Part shown: positions 12,456 through 24,000 of the stretch, in pieces
Numbering within the stretch: position 1 is the first letter of the stretch
Layout: each line of letters starts with the position of its first letter
Assembly: GCA_037903475.1 (NCBI GenBank)
Contig: JBAJFG010000454.1
Location: forward strand, 124,001-188,000
Length of the DNA stretch: 64,000 nt
Reading direction: 5' to 3'
Origin: Ancylostoma caninum
Taxonomy: Eukaryota > Nematoda > Chromadorea > Rhabditida > Ancylostomatidae
Notes under the pieces: model-generated
Database searches by the model: none
Seen by the model: only the letters and a program-made list of their open reading frames with translations
Told to the model about the DNA's origin: nothing
Made by a program: the position numbers and the translations under genes

Positions 12456-14440
12456 TCATTTTTTCAGGTCTTCATCATCAATGTCGATATCAACGCTGTC
12501 ATAGCCTTTCTGTTGCTTCGCTGAAAAACAAAAACACAGAAGGAAATAAATAATGCAAATCGCTGTCCCATACTTCCTCATATAAAAACCGCATACCCAT
12601 GCGTTCAGCTTCCATTATTTCTCGAAGTTGTGTAGGAAGCGCGCTGACTTCAGCAGATGCTAGAATTTGAAAGAAGAAAATAAAAAAAAAACGCAACTCT
12701 GTCTGAAACACTGTTTAGTTTTGTAAGAACATAACTAAGCGAATACTACTCGGCACTCACTTTGGGTCACAGTTTTAACTGTAGTCGCTTCTGAAAAAGA
12801 ATTAACATCGTTTTGCTTTTATCATACAATGATTGAGTGATTTTACGCCATCACACCAAGTGATGTACCTTGGCTACCTAACCTTTGTTATACGCAGTGT
12901 CTCATCTGTGTCTGTAGCAAAGCTCCTCCCTTTGATATCTGACTAACCCGTATCGCTTTGACTATCACAGTAGGCAGTAAATGCTAAATCGTGGTTACAT
13001 ATGGAAAGTAATCCATGCCGCCGTACTAGAGCGTGATTAGGGCAACTTATACTAGCTGCGTGCGTCAGTCGCACGCATCCATTTGTAAAGATTCCCCATC
13101 AAGACCGGTCTACACGGCACGAACATCCTCAACGGACAGAACGCGTGGCCGCAGCGAGGCCGTAAACTCGTGCGTCTGAGCTGCGACCGCGACATGCGAC
13201 TGGGCTTCATTCTTCATCATATAGACGCATGCGCGACAGTCGCACGCATGCAGTATAAATTGCCCTATTGCCCGGACTAAGGGCAATGGTTTACTCCACA
13301 GTTACATAGTCGATAGACGAGACGGCACCGACAGGTGTGCTCGGACTTTTGATAAACCTGATCACCCAGCTGCTTGTCTACAACATAGTTTAATGTATGT
13401 TTTATGTGATGTTGTTCACATTATGTTTTACGCCCGGAAGTTTGCATAGCCATCTGTTAACCGGCATGAAATTTTCACTTTTCGAAGCAGAACTGGCGAG
13501 CAAGACCAATTCCGGCCTGTTCTGCACTCACTTCCCCCAACTTCTCCTCAGTTCCGGGAGAATAAGTTTCCGTTGCTACCATGGACGGAACGGACCGGTG
13601 GCCAAGTGAGATCAGGAACCCGCAAATCTTGGTAATTGCTCTGTGATAGAATGGAACTCTCGTTTGAGATGAGGGATACATAGTGCTGAGCGGACAGCTG
13701 AGACCGAAACCATAGACGAGGCTTTCCGTGGGTGTAGTTCTCGCAGGAGTAGGTTTGCTAGCCTGGTTTTTTTTTGTTATGCGTTTACGATTCTAGTCCG
13801 CCAAAGCCCAAGAAATCTACTCTGGAGCGCTAGAGCCCATTTGCCACTCAAATGTTGTCCCAGTGAAATTTGTTGACACTAAATCCCCACTGTGCCCGGT
13901 TCCTCTTCCATGCATCTGAATGAGACCTACCCTTCTCCTTTGTTTAAATACTCATGCTAGGCGTTATCATTTCCAGTTCTTATAATTCTTGACAAAACAT
14001 GTAAGTCAATGATAGGGCAACCAGGCAAAGTTGTCCAAACGGCATTCCTCATATTTGTATTGTATTCTCTGTGTTTCCGTTCAGGGTTTCATTGATACAT
14101 AGACAGCCTATCACTGATCATATATAATAAATGCTGCTGCTAATAACTCAAACTTATCTTACAACAAAATCTCACGTACTCTTTCTCGGCGTTGCCGCTG
14201 AAAAAAAACGAATATCAATGGACCAAACACAAGAACAGAGGTGTTGTATTTTTGTTTGAGTTGGCTGTGCTGTATAAACAAAGACATACCGGTTGATGAG
14301 GACGATGATGCTGAAACACGAGATAACTAACACTTTTTTTGACAACTATAGAAGAGTGGAGTGGACTCACTTGTGGTAGATTTCTTAGATTTTGTTACAC
14401 TCGCGAATTTACCTGGAACCCTTGGGATGGGCGCCTGGAA
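12456..14440 (-). CDS. Unidentified gene, C-terminal micro-exons
   Basis: I do not recognise the protein. Six exons on the minus strand chain without a stop: 14434-14371 (or from 14440), 14310-14290, 14197-14180, 12790-12761, 12659-12597 and 12520-12456. Lengths are 64, 21, 18, 30, 63 and 65 bases. All internal junctions are phase 1 with good GT donors and AG acceptors, and the last exon ends in TGA. The encoded tail is Ser/Thr/Lys rich (TKSKKSTT, then TSSSSST), followed by a helical, charged stretch LPTQLREIMEAERM and an acidic end GYDSVDIDIDDEDLKK. A further possible exon at 14790-14707 is Cys rich (WCRCEVCQRP), has both splice sites and joins in phase 0, but is tentative. The 5' end was not found. 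The phase-1 run of tiny exons suggests alternative splicing of a flexible linker. Confidence 0.6.
13038..13267. mobile_element. MITE with TA duplication
   Basis: The terminal inverted repeats begin GGGCAACTTATACTAGCTGC at 13040 and end with the matching GCAGTATAAATTGCCC at 13265. Both ends are flanked by TA, as expected for Tc1/mariner-type insertion. Inside, the CGTGCGTCAGTCGCACGC and CGCGACAGTCGCACGC blocks make nested palindromes. The element lies in the 1.4-kb intron of the minus-strand micro-exon gene. Confidence 0.7.
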
Positions 14441-14790
14441 CTAGTTCAGCGCTTGTTTTACAAATGGCAACCTATTGGCAGTTAGCTCATCTTAATATCC
14501 TCCTCACCTTCTTATCATTCCTCCTTTTGCCGCAATCGATGGAGAAAACTAATAAAGAAATACAAAAGAGCAACTGTAGCGTAACCTGAAATGGAGGGAC
14601 TCGGCTGCTCTTCAAACCTTGTAGTTTAAAGGCTGACCACCTTGAAGTCAAACATCCATAGAAAACAGGGATCTATGCTGGCATGCTGCATGAAAATGAA
14701 TCGTACCGCCGTAGTGACATTCTCACAAATATGTTGATAAAAACATAATGTACGATTAGGCCTTTGGCATACTTCACAACGACACCATCG

Positions 14791-15685
14791 CTGTGAAGAA
14801 AATGACTAGAACAGATGATAATGAAATGTTTGAAATGTTACAGGTTCTCATACTTTATCACAGAACTTGCGTGAGAGAGCGTGGCTGGCATGGGAGCACT
14901 TGTACGAGAATCAGGTGCATGGTCGTGGCAACAGCATCGCTGTGATATATGTCATAGGCCTTAGAAGTGGCGTGCCACCTCGTTTCGTGGGTTGCAGATA
15001 CCAACAGACTCTAGGCCTCCTCATCACGCTGGTTTCAATGATGTACGAAAAAACGCATAAAAATGACGAATACCCCGTTTTCGGAGGGTGCAAAAGTGCA
15101 ATTCACGGACCACTTGGGCGGAGCTGTCCGTGACTGTGCTGCCTGCCCGCCACAACTGCAGCGATGGGGAACAGGTCTTGACGTGTCCGATCGATAACAT
15201 CAACGGCTCCAGCGTCGACAAACTGTTCCAAATCTAACCGTTGTCGTCAGAGGCCTGAAAGTATTTTAATCTATGCTCTACTGTGAGAGGTCTTATCATC
15301 CTATGGCAGTTTTCGGCGTTGCCTCAGGCAAGATATGTAAGAGCACCCAGACTCGAAGTCCAACGCGCCAGCGGTTCCACCGTTTTTGAGGGAAAGCCAG
15401 CAGTGCTCCACTATGCAGGCTATCATGTGTAGGTCAAATAGAACCAGGACGGTTAGTGACATCTACTCGTCTGCTGAAGGAGCTGTGCGGACCTTCCCCC
15501 AAAACCGGTAGAACTGCTGATTTGTTGGGCCTCGAGTCTAGATGCTTTGATGTTTTGTTGTACATCGAGACAACGCCGAGAATTGGCCAAGTACGATGAG
15601 TCCCTCGATCATATGACGAGAAGATTAAAAGAATGGATCGACTTTGGGGCCTATGACGACGGCGATCGCGAAAGGCGATCGCCGC
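14791..15685. other. Repeat-derived stretch, no supported gene
   Basis: Open frames of 60-88 codons overlap on both strands at 14867-15221, so none is credible alone. About 15150-15225 matches 51180-51265 (shared GTGTCC.ATCGATAA.ATCAACGGCT), which marks it as part of a dispersed repeat. The 5' exons of the minus-strand gene ending at 12456 could lie here, but I found none. Confidence 0.5.
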
Positions 15686-15742
15686 CTCATTAATACCGGG
15701 GCGCCGGCCGCCGCCACCCTCCGGCGCCCCGGTATTAATGAG
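15686..15742. repeat. 22-bp perfect hairpin at element boundary
   Basis: The arms CTCATTAATACCGGGGCGCC+GG (15686-15707) and their exact complement (15721-15742) flank a 13-base GC-rich loop. The right arm runs into the inverted repeat of the element at 15723-16865. A related but shorter palindrome, GGGCGCC-AGAGG-GGCGCCC, sits just past the other end. Confidence 0.85.
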
Positions 15743-16865
15743 CTATAAATCACTCGAGCTTGGGAGAAAGCGAAGAAAAATACAATTTTAGTCCATAGTA
15801 GACAGAGTGCAGTGGATATGTTAAGGCTATAAAGCAGGGGACCATTTTCACAACTTTCACGTTTTTTTCATTTTTGTGATTTTCATGGGGAAAGATTTCT
15901 GAATACACAATAAACGAAGCCAACTCTTCCATTTTCTGCTATAGTACACTGCTTCGCGAATACAAAAATGGCCGTTATTCTTCTATAGATGGACACAGTA
16001 CTTCAGTTATCCCAATAATAAATAATAAAGCTCATCCAATTCGGGATCCTCAGAAATAATTGAAATCCGTATAAATTGTTCCATATCCATTGCGAAGTAG
16101 TTCTACCGCTGTCATTTATCTTTCGTGGAGCACTTTACGGCGGAGTTACTCTCTCTCGGTTTCGCTCAACTTTGAAAAAGTGGTTTTTCACTATTACTTA
16201 CACTATTACTATTACTTACACTTACACTTATCGTAGTTTATCTTCGAAAGAGTTTTCCACTATTACTTACACTTACACTTGTCGTAGTTTATCTTCGAAA
16301 TCTATGCAAAACGTTGCCGATGCCTTCCTGGACTACCCGAAGGAGATCACGGGGGACGTTCCAAGCAGTGAACCCCAAACACTGCGATACTTAACTCAGG
16401 ATCTCCAACGGAGTGGAACCAGCGATAGGGACAGATTGCAATCTGCCATTCAAACCACTAAGCCATCCGGGCTACTTTTTATGTTGGAGTTTGTTAGATA
16501 ACTGCAGCAGGCGTAGGCAGCATACTATATGTATTTGCAAAACGGGGGCACAGGACAGGATTCGATCTCCTGACCACCACAACGTCGATCATTCGCTCAA
16601 CCCACTGAGCTATGCGCGCACGCGATGCAACACACAAATAGTGTCCAATCTCACTTACACTTACACTTATCGTAGTTTATCTTAGGAATTTAGGTGAAAA
16701 GGGAGTTGGGTGGGGCCACTCCTGTGATGCCTAAGCCTAAGCCTTAAACCCATTCTTAAGCATAGGGTTAGCCTTATCTACCCTGTCTACTATGGACTAA
16801 AATTGTATTTTTCTTCGCTTTCTCCCAAGCTCGAGTGATTTAGAGCTCATTAATACCGGGGCGCC
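15723..16865. mobile_element. 1.14-kb element with 83-bp inverted repeats
   Basis: The left repeat 15723-15805 and right repeat 16783-16865 are inverted copies that differ at about one base by eye. Such low divergence implies recent movement or recent copying. Inside are direct repeats of TTACACTTACACTTATCGTAG-type sequence (about 16190-16300 and 16655-16690) and a tRNA-like segment. No transposase is present, so it would be non-autonomous. I did not find a clear target duplication, and the outer hairpins make the exact ends uncertain. Confidence 0.72.
16546..16620 (-). pseudogene. tRNA-like sequence (pseudo-tRNA or SINE head)
   Basis: Read on the minus strand this has an A-box-like TAGCTCAGTGGGTTGAGC with a D stem GCTC/GAGC, and a T arm CAGGA-GATCGAA-TCCTG. 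The acceptor stem GCGCGCA/TGTGCCC has one mismatch. The anticodon arm pairs poorly and base 33 is not U, so it should not be a functional tRNA. It sits inside the inverted-repeat element. Confidence 0.55.
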
Positions 16866-17034
16866 AGAGGGGCGCCCATTTGAAGTGGCTGCCGGACCGG
16901 AAGGTATGATAAGCCCTTATATCAGATCGTATGAAACGTCTCCGCGGTCTCTCCTACATGTTCGAACAAACACTTTTTTGAATTGAAAACTGATTTCGTA
17001 TATCAAATATATATATCAAAAACATTTTACCATA

Positions 17035-17325
17035 TTATCTTTGATCTCCGGTATTTCGGGACGCTAGTGTGTCGTTTTGCCCCACCAGTTGCAGGATTTC
17101 ATACTCTTTTTCACTTACCGGCCAGCCAGAGCGACGTGCACCTCTGAAATCCAAATTTCCGGAACGGAATCTAGCAAACCACCCCTGGGTCCTTCGTCCA
17201 TTAACAGCATTTTCGCCGTACACTTCACAAATTTTTTGGCTTGTTCTGGCAGCGGTTTTGCCTTTTTATAGTAAAAAAAGCATCACATGCCGTATTTCTT
17301 CGGGTATTTTCGTCATTTTCAAATT
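17035..17325 (-). pseudogene. Mariner transposase, N-terminal fragment
   Basis: The minus-strand translation starts MKMTKIPEEIRHVMLF and continues VYGENAVNGRRTQGWFARFR and SGNLDFRGARRSGWPVSE. This is the helix-turn-helix N terminus of mariner transposases, with the WFARFRSG and RSGWPV signatures. A stop and frame slip lie near 17270, and the catalytic D,D34D part is missing, so it is a dead remnant. Confidence 0.85.
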
Positions 17326-18001
17326 AATATAACTTTGTGCACGAGGATTAGAGGACAATCTTGGCAAAGAAGTGAGCTGGAATGTCACATTTTAAGCATA
17401 TGTTTTTTTTGAGACAATTGGGTGAGCGTGTCGAGATAAAGTATCAGAACCGGCTTGTAGCGGAAACCGTGGAGACTTTTTACTCGGCCTGATTTTTTCC
17501 TAACACCTGTTTTTTTTTCAGCCTCAATGTTGACGCATTCTTGGTGAGATCTTCGCGGCTTTTACTTGCATTTCTGTTCTGCTCTGTTATGTATTTTCAG
17601 TATGTGTTCCCATATATCATCATAATCATCATACTATGCTAACTTTCGTTGTCACATAACAAGATGACCTGTACCAGCCAAGCAGTGTGGCGCCACCAGC
17701 CGGAGCACCCTTGCATAAGAGTGTGGTGCCAGCTGATCCCAGTCAGTCGCCTGCTCCCTGCAGCCACGCCATCAAGCTGCTCCCAATCCCCCTTCTCCTT
17801 CCTCTAATATGTACTATGTAACTATATATAATAGCATAGTGAATATAACAATAATATCTTATCTACTTATGAGCTCCCCTTAGACCTCAGGTAAGACGTG
17901 GACAGTCTTAATCCTGACAAGTGTAAATATTCATATAATCTGTCATGATCAGTGCTAGCAAATCTCTTGCGGAGAACGAAGTTTCATTCCAATCACGAAG
18001 A

Positions 18002-18007
18002 TTTATT
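18002..18007 (-). terminator. Poly(A) signal overlapping the lectin stop codon
   Basis: On the minus strand the stop TGA is followed directly so that its final A begins AATAAA. If used, the 3' UTR would be only a dozen or so bases long, which is short even for a nematode. Confidence 0.5.
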
Positions 18008-21000
18008 CATCTGATCACAGGGCAGTAGTGATCTGTGCTGCACGCCAATGTCTGACATGTGTACACTAGGTCCCTTCCGCAGTACTCGTTGTACCACGCA
18101 ACTTTGCTGAAAGCGTCTGTTATTGCGAGGCATTATCAATTAATACAGAAGCTGAAATTAATGCGGAAAATGAACGACACATTAACCGTTCGTTTGATTC
18201 ACCAGACATACCTCTCGCAGCTGTCGCATTTCTCCATTCTTACGCAGTCTCCCTGCTGGGAATCTGGATAGTGAGTTGCCCATAATTTGAAATCATCATC
18301 ATGTACCTGCAGAATGATTATGGAATGGTTAGCATGACACGTTCAGATCTTCTACATTTCGATCTCACTTTCTAGGGTCTTGAAAAGCGTATAACCCACC
18401 TACTGGATTTTAAGATGTAGTGAGCTAGCCTATAATTTCCCCTGTTAAAGCTGACGTTTTGAACCGTTTCTCACAAAAACTACTCCCACTCCTGACAACT
18501 CCAAAAGTGAGACATAGAAACAGCTTATATGAGCTGGAGATGTTGGTATTCAAATGAAGAAATGTTGTCAGGCTTTGACACTGGCAACGTTTTCTTGTAC
18601 AAGGGAAGGATACTCGGTCGAAGTAACTACTCGTGATACGATGTTTACTAATGCTGCATATACGGTTTTTAACGCTGATCTCGAACCCGTAGCCCAAATT
18701 TCCTATGGAGCACTGTCTAGTGGGTTACGCCTATTTCTCTCCGCACAGAGTGACTGATGTATAAGCTAAGGCTGTGCTTGGTACTAGCGAGGTCCTTGTT
18801 CTCTCCAAAAGCACTCAGTAGTTAGAAGATACTAGAACAGCTACCAAGCACAGCCTGGAGCCATATACGAGTACTCTATACTAACTCGTGCACAGAAAAA
18901 TGTGTATAACTCAATGGATAACTCACTCTGCAGGAAATTTGGAATACAGATTCGAAACGTTGAAAACGGCACATGGCAACAAACATCTGGCCATTTTGAC
19001 CGAGTATCCTTTCCTTCTTAGATCCGCTCTTGGATTATGCGGGAATCTTAGACATTGAGAATTTTTGCAACCTATCATTAATGGCCTTAGAAGTTCTGAA
19101 ACTCTTATAGCTTGGTCTATTTACAGTCAAGGCAATAGAAGGTCGTGGAAAGGACTGGAATGATCCTAATTCATGCTAATACTCACGGCGTCACCACTTG
19201 TCCACCGATAGGCCTGGTCTTTGTAACGAAGGCCGATCCAAAAGGAAGAATTCGAGCGCATCACTAAAAATTCATTCTTTTCACTTGTTACATTCTTCAA
19301 ATAATACACTTTACTGTTTGTGAGGAATTCAGCTTTGCCCAGGCTCTCCACCGTTGTAAGTGAACCGTTGAAATGTCGGCGGCAACTTCTCTGAGCGAGT
19401 GCCTGAGGGGAAAAAATTGTTAGAGGGCTTAATAGACTCTCTAGTGGCTGTAAGATCTGAGGTTAAATAGTGGAGAGGGGGTTGAGTCTCACATAGGTAA
19501 TCTCATACCCGTAGGTACTACTACCCATGGATAACATTCGCTTATAGACAACATTATGCATGGGTAACAATGTAGATAGGCAGCATGGGTGCAAGGTGAA
19601 GGGTAAACTTGGGCATGTCGCCGCGTTTGCATGGATAACCTCGACTATGTGTCCATGTTTGCGGAGGAAAGATTTGGTAACTTTGGTGTTTGTTGAGCAA
19701 AACCTGCAGAAACGAACAGAAACGTCATACTGACCCTTTCTGATAAATCCACAAAAAACATTAAGAGTTTAGGTACATAATGTTGCTGGTTAGCATTGAG
19801 ATATTGCCATAAATACCTGGATCGCAGGAAGTGTGGACATCTTGTAGCAACCTCCATACGGTAGATCGCCTTTCATCTTGAACGGCTTGTAGTTTGTTGG
19901 ACAGAAACAATTAGCTAAACACCGCAGTAAAAGCTCTTTTCAACTTTGACAAGAAGGTAAAACGCACCCTTGCAGAATAGTTTATGCAGTTCCCAAACGT
20001 CAACTCTACCATAGCGATTCGTCAGTACATATCCAGGACTAGCAAGTGTATCGAGCATAGGCACAGGTGCACCATGAACCTGCACATATTCTGCAACACC
20101 GGCGTTTTAGGACGAGTTAGCTAGGTCATTCCCTAAAGGCAGCGTCCCAGCTCAAGATCGTTTTCAAGATTTCAATATGAAAAGAATTCCCAGGAGATGT
20201 TGACCACAACGATATACGTGATTCCATGCAAGACTGCTGAAAAAAAAACCCCATTTCCGAGCCCCAATTTTCAAGGAGCCTTTGGGCGGAGCAGGGGGCG
20301 GAGCTTAGCAACTTTCCAAATAATTTACTTCAGGAAGCGCACCTTCTGAGGAAATTCATATTCTTCGTGAGAGTTCCTCATCAAGTCCCCAATAAAATAG
20401 AAAATGCGCTCCATTTGCGGCTAGCAAGGAAGTACGTTGGCCGGAATCACTGAAATCTCGCATTGGTTGCGGAGCCAAGGCGGATTCGCAGGGTTTCCGG
20501 ACCGTGAACTCCTTTGCTCGTCATGCAGGAAAAACAGTTTCTATTCTTTTAGGAAGCTGCTGAGGAACTCTCACGAAGAATACGAACTTCCTTAGGAGGT
20601 GCGCTTATTGGAGTGAGTCATTCGGAAAATTACTTAGGTCCGCCCCCGGCTCCGCCCAAAGGTTCCTTAAAAATTGGGGCTCGAGAATGGGATTTTTCAG
20701 CAATCTTGCATGGAATCACGTAAACCGTTGTGATCGCTAGATTCTGGAGATTCTTTTAAGGTTGAAAGAAACGATTCCTCCCAGCTCAAAAACAATTTCG
20801 AGCTGGGAGGCTGCCTTCAAGGCTATTCTTTTCAGCTATTGTGCAGTAAGGCTAACAGAATCGCAAGATGACGATTAAGGCTCACTGATAATTGTATGTA
20901 TGCACATATGTCTGTTTGTTTGTGTTTGTGTGTAATGAGTTTTAAAAAAAGAAGCGAGCCTGAATGAAGCATTAGAGTTCGACATTAGCCGGACGATCAG

Positions 21001-24000
21001 GATCAGGCTGGTACTGTTCAATTATTAGTTGTTAAAACAAAAATATCATTAGCTTCAGTTCATGTAGCCTAGAATTACGACTGATTTGTGGGTACCCGGG
21101 ACTCCAAATAAAGCCGATAATCAACGCGCAGCGTAGTTACGGTTCGGAGTAAGAGTAGTTTGCTTAACCTAAATGTACATGGAGCACTACATGAATGTAC
21201 ATGGAGTACATTAGGAATATCAGCGAGTTCCCCTAAGGGTGTAAATAACTCAGCACTAAAAATTCCTGCGGCCTATCGGTAAGTAGACATTATATCATAC
21301 TTCATGGTGTGGGAGAATACTAAACCCTCAAGGGCGTCAAGTATTTTGAGCCTCTTACCAATCGTGATAATTACGCCACCGTCTTCTTTGAAAGTGTTGG
21401 CCGCCACAGTAGGATCGTTGTATCTGCCACTTCTGAATGAAAATAGCGTAGGAGAGAATTCATAGTATATAGATAACGGTCTTACGTACTCGAATGCGGA
21501 TGCGATAATAACGATGACTTTTCTAGCATTCGGTCGATGATGAGGTGCAACGAAATTTGCGTTAGCTAACCGTATCGCCCTGAAAACATAGTCAATGGCT
21601 CAACTACTATAGCTCAAAGACAACATGACAATGACTGCGATTACGTTGAACCTTTATAAAGAAAATAGAAGTTCAACGTTCAAAACTCACGCTTCAATAT
21701 TCGTTCCCACACTACTTTCCAGAGATAAATTCATGTAATTCAGTAGTTCATTGGAGGATTCCCAATGGGAGAGGTTGTAGTGCAATGTTGCATTAGTGCC
21801 ATATGTAATAAATCTAGAATATCTTATCAAACATTGGAAAAATTTCGAGTCAGTAGCAGTACTTGACGCCTGTTACTAGTTGGCAGTGGCGGATGGGTTT
21901 GGTGGGGGGGGGTGTTCAAAATGGGTCGCCAAATCTTTCAAAATGTGTCTTTACAAGATAGGTATCAGCTGATTTTCATTTCCTTATTATAATCTCTCTA
22001 ACAATTTTCAAACAGCTTGAATTTAAAAAAAATTCTAGTAAAGTTGAACACGAAATTCCAACTGTTCGCAATCTCCAACGAGCAGAGGCCCCAGAATTTC
22101 TCCCATCAATCCAATCCACCCCCCCCCCCCTCCGCTCTCTCCTCAACCGCCTTCGGAAACAGCTGCTTATCAGGAATACGTTCAAGTGCACTCACCCAAC
22201 TCGTGTCTGTTGCCCATCTGCGAGTCCGACACTCATTCGGTACAGTACAGATTCCACATATGCAGTGATCTAAGTGTCCAATTTGTGGTGCAACTCCCAA
22301 GCAAAATGTTTTTAAAATTCAAGATGCAAAAGTTTTCAAAAATTTTCCCCGAGTTTTAATTCCCAGGGGTCTGATGAGATGACATTATGTGTGCTTACAT
22401 ATTGAAATCCGCTTATTGTCATAGCTGAAGAAGAGTCGAGAAGGAAGAATACATCAAGCCAAATGTTCACCGGTGTGCATGGGCACTCGCTGTTTGAGGG
22501 ATCAACAAACACTTTCCCCTAGAAATAATGGTTTTTGAGGAAAAACAAACGTCTTCTCATAAAATAATCGTAAATACACATCCATGGTGTTTTTTCCAAC
22601 TAGACAAAAAAAACGTGACAGCTACAGCAGATCGCACCTTTTCTCCGATGATCTGGCCCGTTTTTGATGATGCAGGTGGAAGCGACTGGTGCTCACTGGC
22701 AGAAGGTAACGCTGTACTTGTTTCGCTCGCACCATCAGGCGGTAATGTGACTGCTTCCGCTTCGCTTTCGCCCATATCAAAGCCGCTTGTGAGCCCTTAG
22801 AACGACATATTGAATTTATCCACAAACATAAGGTGACTTTTAAATGCATGTAGCAAAGAAATGTAAAGGTAACGAACTGAGGTTGAAAGGAATTGTCATG
22901 TCTTTGTCTTTTTCTTGGAGCTGTGCAGGATGCAGTAACTTTGGGACTTTTTTTATGAATGGCGATAGATTCAGCGGACAATATAACCATGGAACACAAA
23001 TTTCCACACCTACTTACTACATATTTCCTGAGTTTCAGAATCCAGTATCACTGTTTTTCCACGTTTCATATCTATACGTCCACTAATGAGTAGTGAGAAT
23101 TGATTGAAGTTTTTAAAGTTTTTTTTTTCAGCATAGGTGGAGAAGGATGACAATTAATGACTAGGATGACAAATAGAAGCCGATCTGCTGTTAAATTTGC
23201 TGTAAAATAGTGTTGTTACTCAGATTTTTGTAAGACTGCTAATAAATTGCATCGTTCGCGAGCGGTCGATAGATATGAGAAGTCGAGTAAATTGATAAAT
23301 TCGAAATTAAAGGTTAAAAAAAGCTAACGCAATGAAAATTGCTCCTTTGAGGTGATTCTGGCTCCTGAATCTAATGGAAGGAACACAAAAGTCCCCTTCG
23401 GCTGAAACTTCTAGCACTTCAGAAGTCGCGGTGGACCTATAGCTACGAAACGCACTGTGTAGTGTCACCTAGTAAAATTAAATTTTTCCACGTAAATAGT
23501 CAAAATCACGTCGTAAAAAATTGCCACTTTGAGCAAAAATTAAAATTACATATGTAGACAGAATGAACGGCTAAATCCAAAGCCAGTATCACTTTTCATG
23601 GACCCGTTAAAATAGAAAAGATACAGCCAGAACTAAAAAAATCCACTTTTTGAGTAATTTTTGAAGTTAATGTAAAGACTTCCTCAAACCATTAGCCAAA
23701 TTGCAAAAATTGTTAGCGATTGAGTGGACTTCGATTCCACCTAGTGAGCCATTCCCCAACTATCTTTTCGTGTTTTTGATCTCGTTCAAGACTTCACCAT
23801 GACATCTTATGGCCCACCAATGTGGCATGGCGTATCATATAAGCATCAAATAAAATGACAAGAAAATGAACAAATGAATATCTTAAGAATATAAACAACA
23901 CCTCGACTTTGAGAAATGACCTGCCCCTGGCTTCAGGCGCAGACTTATGGAAGACTTTAACGCAACGCGAAGGTGTTTGACAAAGAGCCCGAAGACAAAT

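Noticed and set aside
16076..16501. 141-codon open frame inside the inverted-repeat element
   Set aside because: Mostly translation of the TTACACTTACACTTATCG direct repeats; no recognisable domain.
22622..22999. 125-codon minus-strand open frame
   Set aside because: It overlaps exon 22795-22638 of the lectin gene in another frame and is a shadow of it.
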